NCBI GenBank assembly: GCA_008973525.1
Contig: WACJ01000402.1
Span: forward strand, 620,001 to 684,000
DNA: 64,000 nt
Source of the DNA: Stenopsyche tienmushanensis
Lineage: Eukaryota > Arthropoda > Insecta > Trichoptera > Stenopsychidae
Reading direction: 5' to 3'
Each line of letters opens with the position of its first letter. Position 1 is the first letter of the stretch. The notes beneath the pieces were generated by a model that worked only from the letters and a program-made list of their open reading frames with translations, was not told the origin of the DNA and ran no database searches. Shown piece after piece: positions 35,190 to 47,524 of this stretch. The translations under genes and the position numbers were made by a program.

Positions 35190-35645
35190 ACATACACAGG
35201 GTCTTAAACCAATAAGAACGCTTATAAATGTAAACAAAACAAGTTCTATATGAGTTATCAACTCAATTTTAATTTTATTTAAAAGACTATTTTTTGGCGC
35301 CCGCAAAATAATCAAATCACGCATACAGAATGTCCATCGTGGCGTGCATGGTGCATGTGTGGATCCCAAATGTGATAATTTTACAAATTTATTCATCCAA
35401 AAATCCCTAAATCATCGCCAAATTGATGATAAATGATTATTTGGCGAATCGTTTCTAGAATGGAGCATCGATTTTGATTGTGAAATTTGATGATTTTTGC
35501 CTGTCGTTCAGCGCTTTTAAACTTCCATGATGATTTGCCATACACCACTGAATAATTCACAATGAATTCGATAGATTTTGCTTTAACAACACGACCGCTA
35601 TAGCTTAATAAACTTCGAGCGTTCGTATTGAAAGACCTTATGTTA
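35190..35645 (-). mobile_element. IS630/Tc1-mariner-type relic, copy 3 (minus)
   Basis: The minus strand preserves a decayed central block (FRQIIIYHQF, then NYHIWDPHM and HARHDGHSV), matching the N-K-Q-N-x-R-I-W...H-x-x-P-x-H-P region of this transposase group. The 5' element block (TGATTTGCCATACACCACTG, TTTGCTTTAACAAC, ACTTCGAGCGTTC, GAAAGACCTTA) follows. Multiple stops. It directly abuts the micro-MITE at 35110-35184. Confidence 0.65.
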
Positions 35646-37379
35646 ACACATTACGCTCGGAAATTATAGCATCAACACTGATATTTTTAAAACTTTTTAA
35701 CATTATCAATAAAAGGACTTATTTAGGTCATGATTAAATGAACTGTAGTGATCGCTGAGAGTAGCTATCCGCTTGTATTAAATTATTAAAGGCCGCCGTC
35801 TTATCTGTACCGAAGGCAGGGCTTACATTCAAATTGCGTTTCTTTCTTTAAATGTATTGTATTTTCATCTAAAATGGCTTGACCTCGATGTGTGTATAAT
35901 AAATTAAGACGTTGTTGATTCATAGCATCGATGTTTTTGTTCCGCTATGCGTCCAAATCTAATTTGTTATGTTAAAACAATCGTTTGGACTACCGATCTA
36001 GTTCTTCGACCATTGACCATTGTCCGTCATGAACTGCTTCGCAATCGTCTCGTCTTGCATACTTCTTGTCGACAGAGCTCCGGTGGGCTGAATCGATTAA
36101 TTTCTTTCACAAAGCGTAATTAAAGCCTTTTCTTTGTTAAAATATTGCAAGCCGAATTATGCATTTCGCCATAGGAGACTCTGTTCTGCGAGCGCGGATG
36201 CTATATATAACTGTTATAAATGTCGTAACAGATCTGCAGAGTAATGGACCGAAAGTGTTAACACTTTCATGCGGCTCATTGTTCGCGGAGATGATTGATG
36301 GTGGTGAGAGGCCGTGTTGCAACTTCTTGCGGCCAACACCCAAGGTCTGCACACATTGCGCCACTTTCACTTTCTTCTCTTTTCGGCCAGGCTGCATATC
36401 CTAAACATTGATAGAGGCGTATACGAAGCCGAAGAGATGAGAGCGACGATGGTCCATCCATCATCGACATTGCGGCAATGGGCTGGTTACCTCATCTACA
36501 TTTCCAGATGCAGATCTTATTCACGTTAAAAGTGAATGCACTTTCCTTCTCTATTCAAAACATGATCTCAATACAATCGTTAATAATTGTATATTCATGA
36601 AGAATTCAATTACGATGCGATCGACGCCTAATCAAACAAACATAACCAATATGGCAGACCATCGATTGTGCTACAAATTTAATTAGAAAGTTACCCTCTT
36701 ATATCATTCCGACGTACTCGCAATCAATGATCTCGATTAGTGTGTAAACATCAATAAAATTACGCTTATTGATGTTGCGCCGCGATGATACAAATTAATA
36801 ACATGCTCTTGATTAAAGCGCGCCCGACCGCAATGAGTTATTACGGCTCCTTCTGAATCAAGCGGACCAATCTAAATAATTTACATTATAAGGCCTGATA
36901 TTTATATGCTCCGTCCATATTATGGACGTTTTTCATATTTCCTTCAATGTAAATATATTATTTTCCATCCCCGTGATTGATCGGATTGAATATTTTACGC
37001 GCGAAATATTCATAAGGGTTGTTTTGGATATTTTTCTCTTGAAAAGCGATATTTTACCAAGGCAATGTAATATATATTTGTAAAAATCGCTCTCTTAACT
37101 TATTTAGATCATTTTAAAAGTATTGGGCTCATACAAATTTATTGAATAAACTTTATTTATGAGAAAGGATCAACATAGTGTAACCACAAACAGTCCCCTG
37201 CAAAACTATGATCACTTTAATATCCATTCACGTAATTGTTGTTTTAAGATAAATACTATGATAGAAAGTATCTACCTTATAAAGCTTAAATTTCAAGACG
37301 CCACGTTATTTCGTATTTGTTTGGCAGCCATCGTGAATGTTCCATGCCAATAGTGAATGTTCTCAGTAAATTTGTAAAC
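35646..37379. other. Non-coding stretch, no gene seen
   Basis: A GC-richer portion at 36.15-36.5 kb gives opposing frames with no domain. A lone CAGTCCCCTG (R2 end) lies at 37191-37200. Nothing else is supported. Confidence 0.5.
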
Positions 37380-37815
37380 ATGGAAAAAAAATGGTTATCG
37401 TTAAGTGATACGATACTTTTATTTGAAAGGTTACAACAGTAAGATGTTGGGTGGCAGAGTTTAAATGAGGCCATACGAGCTGCCAAGACGAAAAGCGCAG
37501 CAGTCGACCAAATGAGGTGACCTCCCCAGAAATGGCGAAGAAAATATTGGATGACCGTCGACTGTAAGTGCGCAAGCTAATTGACATGGTAGAACCCCCT
37601 TAAAAAAGCGCTGTACATCGCATATTGACTGAAAATTTGGACATGAGAAAGCTTTGCGCGAGATGGGTGCCGCATTCGCTTCCGTTATCGTGCAGATCAT
37701 AAAAGACCCCGGGTACGCATTTATCACCGAAAATTCCGCAAAAACCTCTGAAGAGATTCAAGCGGTCCGCTTTTCGGACCACTATTTAAGCAATAATGAA
37801 GAAAAGAGGGTTGAA
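37380..37815 (+). pseudogene. Degenerate mariner transposase (plus strand)
   Basis: Plus-strand fragments in shifting frames give VAEFK, GHTSCQDEKRSSRPNEVTSP, EMAKKILDDRRL, then RILTENLDMRKLCARWVPHS. These are the mariner order of helix-turn-helix end, the R-S-G-R-P hook with downstream E-V/T-P, the D-R-R-V region and the L-G-M-R-K-L-C-A-R-W-V-P block before the catalytic domain. At least three frameshifts or stops. The catalytic domain is not preserved beyond this. Same family as 23700-23850. Confidence 0.85.
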
Positions 37816-37883
37816 ACAATGCTATAGCTGCTTATAATATATGTTATATGTACTTAAAATTGCAATGCTTTTAAAAACTGCAA

Positions 37884-38030
37884 CACTTCAATCAAGTTCC
37901 GCTATATAACTTTAGCCACGCCTATCGAAACCCTAGCCGCCTTGTATCGAAAATAGATGACTGTTATTTAACAATGATCAACGTAAACTACTTGTAGACA
38001 AAAAAGCAGCTTTGTATATTTTAATTTAAT
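37884..38030 (-). repeat. Dispersed 140-bp repeat R4, copy 3
   Basis: Minus-orientation copy (TATAACTTTAGCCACG, CCTATCGAAACCCTAGCC, AACAATGATCAACGTAAACT, AAAAAGCAGCTTT). It lies 70 bp after the mariner relic. Confidence 0.75.
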
Positions 38031-39900
38031 GTCATTAGAGTTATTACATTATATATGATACAGATTTTGCTAGCTTTTTGGAGTATATGGTGAAATGTCT
38101 AAATCAAATGCTTCAATATTTTGATATATTGCATGCTTAATTGAATTTATGCAATTCATTCATTCAATAACAGTTTATTCAGTTCGAGGACATGTTTAAT
38201 TTCCTTAGATCTTTGTTATAAAATAATTACAAGCGGTATTTTTAGGCCGTTTATAGGCCATCATCGTTGTTAGCCTTTCTGGGCCGTACCCGTTGTAATG
38301 CGTCAGTTATGCATACATTAATTCGTCGATAGATCACAATCTCACAACAATGAGCACCTGCAAATGTCTTCTGTCCGATGTAAAATCACGACGTCGCTTG
38401 ATATGCATCCAATTTATATATATATGAATAGTGGTCGAGTTGTGTGATCCCTACTTTGTATTGCGTTGGAAGCCCCTGCTCAGAAGGCGGTTGAACGACA
38501 GCAACAGTCTTGTGGTTCCCCGGTACGGTGGCCTCGCGGTTTACGTCAGCTCGGCCGCCCCAGTCGGCGGTCAACAACCCGCGATGGGGCCGAGGTCGAC
38601 TGAGCCCAACCTGAACCCAGACACCCCCGGTTAAAGGGTGGCACCGAATTCTCCCAACCCCCGGCGGGTTATTTAGATCCAGTACGAGAACGAATCAGAC
38701 AAAGATGCCCTCGCAACTTTGGCTCTTTTGCACGGAAAATAGGTTGAGTGGCGCAAATGTGTCGCTGAATTATCAAAATATTGATTTTCTTTCGCAAACA
38801 AATTTATTGTTTTAATCCTCAATTGCTACAGATTGTTCGCCAATAAATTGTTTCTGCACAAAATGCATCCTAGATGAGTTTGGATCTTTTGTTTGAGTCA
38901 ATCGATTTCTTATCTATTCAACCGCCGTTCTATTTTCTATGCAACTAACCTTACTCAACGTTTTATGATCGTCTATCGAATATGAATTATGATGAAAATA
39001 AATGTATATGGCATGCGATGGTTCTGTCAAATACGTTTTAATGTCTTGCGTCTCGAGGGTCATATTGATTAAGTGTAATTATCGATGACCCCAAAGTTTC
39101 AATGACAGTTCAAACGAATTAACATATTTCAGGATTCGTGCACGTTGGTATCTCAGCTTCAAGGGGTTCATCCTTCATGAATAATTTATTTTCATCATAT
39201 AATAAATCAGCATAGTTTTCCCTCGACTTTATTGAATGCCCCGCGAGAAGATGATCCTCATTGAAATTCCATCCAATTGCTCGGATTCAAGTATCCCGAT
39301 GCACGTCTTCGTCGACGAGGTTTTCCATTATGATGCTGAGTGGAAAAGTTGAAGTCATTGACTTCTGTAATTTTTGCCAACGGCTGAAACACGTGATTTT
39401 GGTGAAAGTTACAATCCGCTACTTGGCGGTGACGATCCTCATGCAACGTCACCCATCATGATCTTGCATAACACCCAACAATGGCAATGGTGAGCCAATG
39501 TATGGCACTTGATAGTAGAAATTTTTCACACACTCAAATAACCCAGTTGGCTCAAATCCAAGCTAAATAGATACAGCCTTCATTAAAATATATATATAAT
39601 ATGTATCCAAGTTTAGTTTTATACATTTTAGTCAAATTCAACCCTCTTATCCCCCACATCAGCAATGGGTGGACGGGTCATGGTCGTGCGAAACGCCCAA
39701 GGCACTGTGCCACTATTGCAAGTTGCACATTTTAACAATATGTCGAAAAAATATATCTGACACCATAGTGAATTTAAATATATTTGTAAACTGTAGTTAA
39801 TCGTACAATTTCGCATTTAGAGTCAAAACTCAAACATTTTGAGATACATGGTCAGCCATGTCAAAATTATCAGCAATTGTCAGATAATTGCATTTTAAAT
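38031..39900. other. Non-coding stretch with a GC-rich patch
   Basis: GC-rich patch at 38435-38660 with opposing short frames and a faint tRNA-like GTGGCCTCGCGGTTTACG. Otherwise AT-rich. No supported gene. Confidence 0.4.
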
Positions 39901-39910
39901 ACATACCAGC

Positions 39911-40060
39911 ATCAAATTAAAATCAGCAAAGCTGCTTTTTTATTTACAAGTAGTTTACATCGATCACTGTTAAATAAACGTCATCTGATTTCGATACAAG
40001 GTGGATAGGGCTTCGGTAGACGTGGCTTAAGTTGTAACGCGGAAAATTGATTGAAGTATT
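39911..40060 (+). repeat. Dispersed 140-bp repeat R4, copy 4
   Basis: Plus-orientation copy (AAAGCTGCTTTTTTATTTAC, GTTAAATAAACGTCATCTG, GATACAAGGTGGATAGGG, CTTCGGTAGACGTGGCT, ATTGATTGAAG). Confidence 0.75.
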
Positions 40061-40122
40061 GCAGCAACATTATTCCCTTTTAAATTTATATTTGGATTAG
40101 GGAGTTTATTTTTCATCTAGTC

Positions 40123-40430
40123 CAGCGCTTCTTAAACTTATGTAGTCCGCGGACCCCCTCTTCAGCAAAATTTATTTCGCGGACCCCGTCTTGGACAATT
40201 TTTTTTTTCGCGGACCCTTTCGTAAATATTTATTTTCTTGGTGGACCCATCTCAATCCTTGTGACCTATTTTTTTCAAACAAACAAATATTTCTTGGACA
40301 AAATAGATCTTTTTACAATGTTTTCTGTAAATAATTCGACGAAAATATCTTTTTATATAGATAAATGTTTTGTTTATATTTTCGCGGACCCCCAGCAATG
40401 TTTTCGCGGATGCGGGTGGTAAAGTTTAAA
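40123..40430. mobile_element. Decayed hAT-type MITE
   Basis: Begins CAGCGCTTCTTAAACTTATG and is full of GCGGACCC repeats near the left. The right side carries the inverted TCGCGGACCCCCAGC/TTTCGCGGATGCGGG arrangement and GTAAAGTTTAAAC, an imperfect inverse of the left CTTAAACTTA. CAG-N-G...CTTAAAC ends with inverted GGACCCC subterminal motifs are typical of Charlie-like hAT MITEs. The extreme right end and target duplication are not recognisable. Confidence 0.6.
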
Positions 40431-40439
40431 CATATTTTA

Positions 40440-41924
40440 TACCATGATATCGAAGACTTCGACGTATAAGAATTGATTTATTGGCGTCGTGCTATAATTG
40501 ATGAGTTTTTTACTTTGTTTACAAATATAATGGAACATTCTTATGTATTTTTAAGTTTTTGGCAACTCTGCGTATTACTCATAAGCCAAATAAATGTGAA
40601 AAAACATCCACGTGATAACATTTAAGCCGACGTTACCCAAAGGTAGCGTATAAAAATATGCTTCCCGTGCGTAATGTGTTAACGGTCTAATATTTTCAAT
40701 AATTTGCATTGCGGCGTTAAAGCTCCGATTGAGAAGTAAATCGCAAATAGACCAGATATTCAAATTTGAATTTAAACGAAGACGGTTGTGAAACTCAAGG
40801 AATCTGAGGTCCGAGACAGTTTCAAAATGGCTGTTGCCAACCTTCGCTAGGAGACGGCGCCTCGAGAAGAAGTAGACTCGGTTTACATAATGTAATTATA
40901 TATTAAGCATAGGATGCAGTGATGAAGCAGTTTATTTCAAAACTGGCACAACTGATCTTTCTTCTGTTTGTTTTTGGCACTTATTAGCGGCTCGTCTTCC
41001 CTTTTGCACCACATTCTGTTCTGGCAAATTCGATCGGCCGAATTGGGGTCAGATTTTGAATTGTTGCGGTCGTTACGGATTTTCCAGCAGTCATGCATTG
41101 TTTTCGTAAAGATCAAAAGTGAAACTTTCTTTTTCCAGTTCGCATCGATTTCCATCGGAGCGTTGCCAGGAATTCAGATGGCGGTGAAAGTATAGCGTCG
41201 GAGCATTAGCATTTGCGTGCTTTTTTGTCGATTTGTGCCAACAATGGTATTGTTTGTCGTACATGAATGCTCAAATGTAACGGATGCAATGGAAAGTGAC
41301 CCAGAATAATGTCATCATGTAATAATCTGCAAATTTAGTACCGTTAACTGTCCGTGGGACCCCATGGAACTGCTTATGTGACGGACAACGGTCCACTTTT
41401 CCAACTAAATAATGACGGTATAATCCGCTGCTATTGCGATTGAATGCTAATGCCATTAATGAATACAATCGAAAGGTATTCAATTTTGTTGTGCAACGAA
41501 AGCGAAATTATTTGCAAGTCAACATGGACATCGCTTTGTGATGATTGGGCTATGGCCGACCAGTTTCTATTGCTTGCAAATCAAATGGGCAACACAATTA
41601 ATAAACATTTTCATGTTATAAACACCTAAACGTCTGATAATCCAATGGCGCCATGGTTTTGCAGCATGGGAACAAGCGTTATTATGATGAAACATAGCTC
41701 AATTCAATTGATCGAGATTACGTTTATCAAGCAAGTCCTCGAACCATTATTATTTTCATTAAGGTTGTTATTCCGGTTCAGTTCCAAGCATTTATAACGG
41801 TTATGGCTTTCCTGCTTTTCGGTTCAGCTTCGGGTGATCTATTTTTGATGTTTTCTGTTTCAAAAGAATTTCCAAAATTCTAATTATTTACGGAGTAACA
41901 TGGAAACTAAGCCAGTCCTATCAA
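40440..41924. other. Non-coding stretch, no gene seen
   Basis: Opposing frames at 40937-41155 minus and 40968-41195 plus share a GC-richer patch ending in CAGATGGCGGTG (about 41176-41187), a weak CTCF-like match. No domain or exon structure is supported. Confidence 0.45.
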
Positions 41925-41954
41925 AATTAAATTTTTAACTACTTTTTTCAACAC

Positions 41955-42184
41955 GGTTGACATGATATCAACATGTTCTAATTAACTGATTTGCTTCAAA
42001 TTTGGTATGAATCTTTTCTATATAACCTTCTATCGTCCCTACCAGATTTGTCAAAATTTAATTTGTAACTATTTAAAAAATGACCATTTTTTTAAACAAT
42101 CGTCAACGATAGCGACATATTTAATAGAGATTATTTTTTCTTTTCTTATTTTAGATTACTATAAGGGTTAGAATCATGTCAACC
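41955..42184. repeat. MITE-like repeat R3, copy 3, with perfect 12-bp ends
   Basis: GGTTGACATGAT (41955-41966) and ATCATGTCAACC (42173-42184) are perfect inverted repeats. The interior matches 12902-13208 (ATTGATTTGCTTCAAATTTG-like, CCTACCAGATTT, TTTTCTTATTTTAGAT). Similarity continues slightly outside both ends (ACTTTTTTC before, CGCCTTTTTTA after). No target duplication was identified. Confidence 0.75.
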
Positions 42185-43094
42185 AGGATACGCCTTTTTT
42201 ACATTTTATCAGCCTGTAAACTAGAAAATCCTGTATATAAATAAATGAACCTTAACACTGTTGATATTGTTGAGCCCCATAATAGCGTTTCAAATAGAAT
42301 CCCTTTTGGTAACAGGCTGCATTTTCAGTAGAATATGGACAATTTCCATCATAATTTTATCTTCTTTTATTCTATCGTCATCTGCTGATGATTGATGTGA
42401 TGACTCTCTATTTAGTACTCTAATTTTCAAAAACGCTCTTTCTTTATCACTTGACTCGCAACGTATGCGGGATTCCTCATCAACAAGTTAAAAACATATT
42501 TTGTATCATAATTAAGAACATTTTACTTTCAAATTGTATAAATTAAAATTGTATGATCCTTTATTCAAACCATCAAATAGACAAAATAGCCTTATTTAGA
42601 CTTAAACCTGGTTTAGGGATTAGAATGGGTGTTCTGGATATTTTACCTTTGATTTGATTATAAACTATCCAATCCTTGAATTACGATCTGATTAAGAAAT
42701 CGATGGATTTTCTTTGTTGGCCGCATATAATCCATGTGCTATCGAAACACCCATTCTATTCACCTTGGCAATAAGTTTTAAATGGCTAGGTACTGTGATC
42801 CATGGAATTCCAAGTTTCTGTGTCGATTCGATTTTGTATAAGATCTTAATATCTTTAGAACAGCGCTTGAAATCTCTTTTGAGGTTTCTACTTTAACATC
42901 AAAACATAAATCTTAATATGTCATATCTGATATCGGACATAGGGGATATCCATCTTTTGAGGTTATTAACCCTATAAATACCGTCCGCACAAATCTGTGC
43001 GTTCAGCGTCAAATTTATACAAGAACAAAAAATCACGTTTTATTTTATTATAGGACCCCAAAAATTCAGGAAATTTAATTCTTGACCCATCGTT
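42185..43094. other. Non-coding stretch with hAT flank remnant
   Basis: 42236-42290 matches the 54 bp following the hAT transposase stop at 28.77 kb (AATAAATGAACCTTAACAC, GTTGATATTGTTGAGCC, CATAATAGCGTTT). The remainder shows no gene. Confidence 0.55.
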
Positions 43095-43168
43095 TAATTC
43101 CAAATGGGTCCAGGGGGGCTCAAATCTAAACTGCGCCAAAGGCTTCTCAATTGCTAAATCCGCCACTG
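43095..43168 (+). repeat. GGCGGATTTA repeat R6, partial copy 2
   Basis: Ends AATTGCTAAATCCGCCACTG, the complement of the family end CAGTGGCGGATTTAGCAATT, and contains CCAAATGGGTCCAGG. Only the 3' half is present. Confidence 0.6.
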
Positions 43169-43865
43169 GTTGGAGCACAATTTTTATTGTTTGTAAGTTT
43201 TTTTGGTAGCCAGTTATTGAAAGGGATTCCCATTTATCAAAACATTTCATAAAGAGGACAACGTCTTTGCGGGAAAAGATTTTTAGAAATCCTAATCATA
43301 TGATTGTGTTAACAATTTACCGGAGAACTATTATGAATTAAGGCTTTGTTTTTTGTGATTTATTGGTAAATCGATAGTAATTGGGAAAGTCCAAAATTGA
43401 ATTGGATAAAAACGAATGCCTTTCTTTCGAACAATAGAATTGCTGTTTACTGACCCGCCTAACCTTTTGCCGGCAACGTTACTATAATTGTGAAATTACT
43501 GTCCATTAAAAATTACTACGTACCACGCCGGTTATACAATTCCAGCCGAGCTATAATTTGTGCTTAAAATTGCATAAACGAGAATTCCGCGAACCGATAA
43601 TCCCGAATGTGATTCAACAATCCAGCAAAGCAAGGTGCGCCTAGAGCGTGCCAAATGAATCATTTGATTTCTGCAAAAATATCTTCATATTGCCTCGACT
43701 CAATGGGCGATGTCGAGCTGATGCTGGAACTAATCTTGCATGGGTCTTCTGGCATTGAGCTCAGCACAATAGAGTGTATCTTTTCCGATGTGCCCTTCAT
43801 CCATCAGATTTACGTGATCGAGTTAACGTCTCTCTTTCGATTTATCACGTTGCATTGGCTACAAT

Positions 43866-44050
43866 CAGTGGCGGATTTATCATTATCCGCCCTGATATCG
43901 CGTAACAGTGAGATCGTAATGGGATATTATCAAGCATATCGAGGGTCGAATATCAGAATTTATCCCAGGCTAAAAACCCAAATGAGTCCAGCGGATCTCA
44001 GATTTGGATTGCACTAAGGGCTTCTCAAATGCTAAATGCAGATTTGGACA
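43866..44050 (+). repeat. GGCGGATTTA repeat R6, near-complete copy 3
   Basis: Starts CAGTGGCGGATTTATCA, then CGCGTAACAGTGAGATC, CATATCGAGGGTCGAAT, CCCAAATGAGTCCAG, and ends CTTCTCAAATGCTAAATGCA, a decayed inverse of the start. At about 180 bp it looks like a MITE. It overlaps the tail of the open frame 43655-44017, which I therefore do not call a gene. Confidence 0.65.
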
Positions 44051-45290
44051 ACGCAGGGGATAGTCGACGTGTGGAAGCATTATCGTTTGAATTTCTTGCA
44101 TTTTAAGGCAAATATATCTTTGCGTGTATGCTGGTGGGGTATAATGGCCATGGTATGAATTTTTGAAGCATTTCCACTTAATACATAATTCAGGCGGTGC
44201 TAAGTAGATAGCTTGTCCTCTCGACCCAATTTCACACAGTCAATCCTTCTACAGTTCAATTCCGAAGACGTTATTCTTCTTGTTCCATTAATGGATCGAT
44301 ATCGTATTGTCTTAGTCGCTAGATTTGTTTTGATATCACATTACCCGCCCGCCCATTATTGGTAGGGTATTTGCAATTATAATAGATTTCTTTAAAATGA
44401 GCGATTTGGGGTGTAATTTTGGATCAGCCTCATTGTTCTGCGAACATGTATTATTCGATAGAGACATAATATGGGTGCAACACCTCCGGGTGAACGACCG
44501 GGTGAAGGCTGTACTCCGTTACTGGGTCAGCTGGTGACGTCAGAGCCCCCGCCCGACCCACCAGAGCCGCCCACCACGCCGGAAAGTGAAACGACAACAA
44601 ATGTTCTCTTATTATTTAACAGAAGCTACTTTTGCACTAACCGCTGCATACCGAAGTGCCAATACAGAACAATCAAAAATCCACAAATCCAACCAAATCC
44701 AAAACGCAGATTTGCGCTTCAGATGTTTCCCCATTCATTCAAATCGTGTTACAAATGTGCGAATTTCTAAACGCATGCAATCGATGAGGCTATAATCCCT
44801 CCGCAATAAATTAACCCAGATCCAATCAAATTATCGAATCTCAAAATTGAGACATCACAAAAAAAAGTTTGAGCACTTCTGCTACACCAAATTATGGCTG
44901 TTTGATAAATGACCACATTACATAAAGCCTCATTAAAGCGATTGCAGATGCATATTTTTTCTAGGCGCCTCCGTGTGTACATTTTTTGTACGCAATTATG
45001 TCCAATAACGAAAATTAATATTGATGATTGCATTAAATCTGAATTATGATACGATACTTACTACGCTGAGAACTTCCCGAATGTTTGTTTTGAACGATTT
45101 CAGAGGCGCTCTTCGACACGCTTGCTTCGATCGCCTGCGGGATGAGTGTCAACCCTGACGCAAATCTTAGTAAAAATTAAATATTACACAACTATATCAG
45201 TCAGGATCTATTAAATAATGATAAAGTTATTATTTGCATGGTCATAATTTCTTAATAATATCTCCACTTTTCCAACTTAAAAGCTTCCAT
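44051..45290. other. Non-coding stretch; proline-rich ORF noted
   Basis: A plus frame from ATG 44471 encodes a proline/glutamate/threonine-rich start (SEPPPDPPEPPTTPES) in a GC-rich patch and then degenerates. No acceptor, donor or domain supports it. The rest is non-coding as far as I can see. Confidence 0.35.
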
Positions 45291-45425
45291 AATGTGGCGG
45301 ACATTGCACACTTGAGAGTTTGGGACCTCCTGGACCCGTTTGGTTTTTCAACCTGGGACAAATTCTGCCATTCGACACTCAATATGCGCGGTTTCCTATT
45401 AGGATTTCACTATTACGCGGCAGTT
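45291..45425 (-). repeat. GGCGGATTTA repeat R6, copy 4
   Basis: In reverse complement it reads CCGCGTAATAGTGAAATC, CCAAACGGGTCCAGGAGGTC and ends ATGTCCGCCACATT. Same layout as 43866-44050 but on the opposite strand. Confidence 0.6.
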
Positions 45426-46707
45426 TTTCATTTGAAGTCCCCTGAATTTGTGAAGTCCTTCTGTGTCTATAAGTAAATTTGCCGCTGCGTTCTTATATAA
45501 TAAAAATTAAATATTGAGTGATTATGGCAAGTTCAAATACCGTTCTTGGATCACTTTTTTGGCCACTTTTCGAACATTCAAAGATTGAACAGCGTCCCAA
45601 CTGTATGGCAACACAGAGTGGTCCAAATGTTGCTACAGGCCATGTGTAATTTTCACGCATGTGAATAATGGAACAATTCACCTAAAAGATTTCCACGAAC
45701 CTTGAAACGAAAATATCAGTCGATTGTTTATCTGGAGCAGAACCTTGCTCGAGTCCGTCGCTCTAGCTCTACTTCAGCTATTTTTGTACTCATTTTAGAC
45801 TGTTATATAATTGTCCAAAAGTTAACCATCCGTAACGTGGACGCGCTCGCGCATTTCATCCCTTTTTTTTTTGCCTGAAAATGAAAAAAAAAACTCCCCG
45901 CTTTAGTGCAAAAAGCGTCGCGATAAGCAGCTGCGAAATTGTGTCAAGCGTTGTGTGCCACTTTTGATAACACACAGCAGTTCAAAAAATGAATCCCATA
46001 TTCCGCGGAAGACCTTCTTCCGGAAACTTCCATGTCGAATGCAAGTCGCGAATGGCGATTTTGTCGGCGCAATTTGCAAAAGGCGGCCTCGTTGGCTTTC
46101 AAAGGATTATATTTGGGGAGATTAAATTTGAAATATGTGCTCTCGTTATCAAAGCCCATCATAAAGTTGTGCAAACTTAAGGATCAAGTCTGAGATGTAT
46201 CCGCAGAAGAGCGCATCTGCGGTATAAACGGCGCTTTCTTTTTCAATCCGGAACCAAGATTTGATAATATGAACTCAGCGTTTGATTGAGTTTTAGGTCA
46301 GATCGCATAGAGAGGCGGACGGCCGAAAGCAAGTTAAAGTCATTCCTTTGTCTAATGATTAAGCGTCTGATGGATTCCATTTCGGTTGTATGATCTAGAA
46401 GTGAAGTCAATTTCTTATCGTGTTCGTATATAAATTCAATGCCGGCGTGCGGGTAGGGCGACCGCCTAGGGCGCTTATATTGAGAATGTTCCAAATTTTG
46501 GTGCCAATAAACATTTGTTTTAAGAAAATAGTTTCCAGATCTCAAAATTTTAGAGGGCGTTAAAAAGTTTTTGACCCATCAAGGGATTCATCAGAATATA
46601 CTCATCCTTTGAAATACAGGGTTTCATTTTTGCATGGTTTGTAGAAATCGTGATTGAGGTACCAACCTTCAATTGAAAAAAAACTAGGCCGTTCTCTGCC
46701 TACATAC
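45426..46707. other. Non-coding stretch, no gene seen
   Basis: Short opposing frames only (45944-46180, 46243-46545). No domain or splice pair is supported. Confidence 0.5.
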
Positions 46708-46830
46708 CGCGTAATAGTGAAATCATAATAATAAGAAATCGCGCATATCGAGGGTCGAATTTGTCCCTTGAATGAAAACCCAAATGAGTCTAGGGGGCCC
46801 AGAGTTGAATTACGCCAAATCTGACACCGT
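46708..46830 (+). repeat. GGCGGATTTA repeat R6, partial copy 5
   Basis: CCGCGTAATAGTGAAATCAT, CATATCGAGGGTCGAATTTG, ACCCAAATGAGTCTAGGGG and TTACGCCAAAT follow the family order. The left CAGTGGCGG end is absent. It lies inside the minus-strand frame 46602-47513, which argues against that frame being a gene. Confidence 0.6.
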
Positions 46831-46849
46831 ATAAGTGGAATTGTTCTGC

Positions 46850-47524
46850 AGTAACGGTGCAGTTTATGCAAAAATATCGCATCGTCGTCACGGTTGCCAG
46901 TGTCGATTCGAGACTCATTTCTCATTCTGGCAATCATTGCAACTGAATAAGCGAGATGATTTCCGTCATAATTGGAAGTGTTGATGAAAAAGTCAATGAA
47001 ATCTGATTCTGAGGTGCTCGGTTCCTGAGGATGTTTGAGTTTGAAAGAATCAGATAGAGGGTAAATGTGCAACAACCCCTCGCGTGCAGACGGAGCGTCT
47101 CGTCGCGCAAGCGTGCCCCGCCCCCTACCCTCCCCCCACCTCGCGAGTGTTGCCAGCGCGCTGCGTTGCCGCACATGGCTACACTCGCACGCGACGCGCG
47201 GACGTTGTAAACAAACCAAAGTGCGCCCATGACCACACTCTAATTCGCCAACTTTAATCGGAGTGACAAACCCCGCGCTAAAAGTGCTCCCACGGGATAC
47301 CATGCAGCATCGCGCCGTCGCTCGAATCTCGCCGATCGGACGGGAGGGACGATCCGATTGACGAAGGTTCGTCTTAGCTTCGAATTTAGACCAATTTAAT
47401 AGTATTCCAATTGACAATAGACACAATGTTGATAAGGAACTAGACCTGTGGGGATCTGTGGATTTCGCGCGTCGCTCGAATATCTCGATTTTCAACTCGA
47501 AGATCGGACACACGAGAAAATTTG
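46850..47524 (+). promoter_or_regulatory. Probable promoter and 5' leader of exon A
   Basis: Composition changes from AT-rich to GC/CpG-rich around 47.1-47.35 kb (for example GCCAGCGCGCTGCGTTGCCG). No TATA box is evident, which suits a CpG-rich promoter. The frame of exon A is closed upstream by TAG at 47441, so the ATG at 47525 is the first in frame and the leader is untranslated. The transcription start cannot be placed from sequence alone. Confidence 0.4.

Noticed and set aside
43655..44017. 120-codon plus frame
   Set aside because: Its last 50 codons are the R6 repeat.
46602..47513. 303-codon minus-strand open frame, the longest in the window
   Set aside because: No recognisable domain; its C-terminal part overlaps the R6 repeat at 46708-46830 and its N-terminal part lies in CpG-rich DNA where stops are rare. 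Most likely a chance frame opposite the exon A leader.
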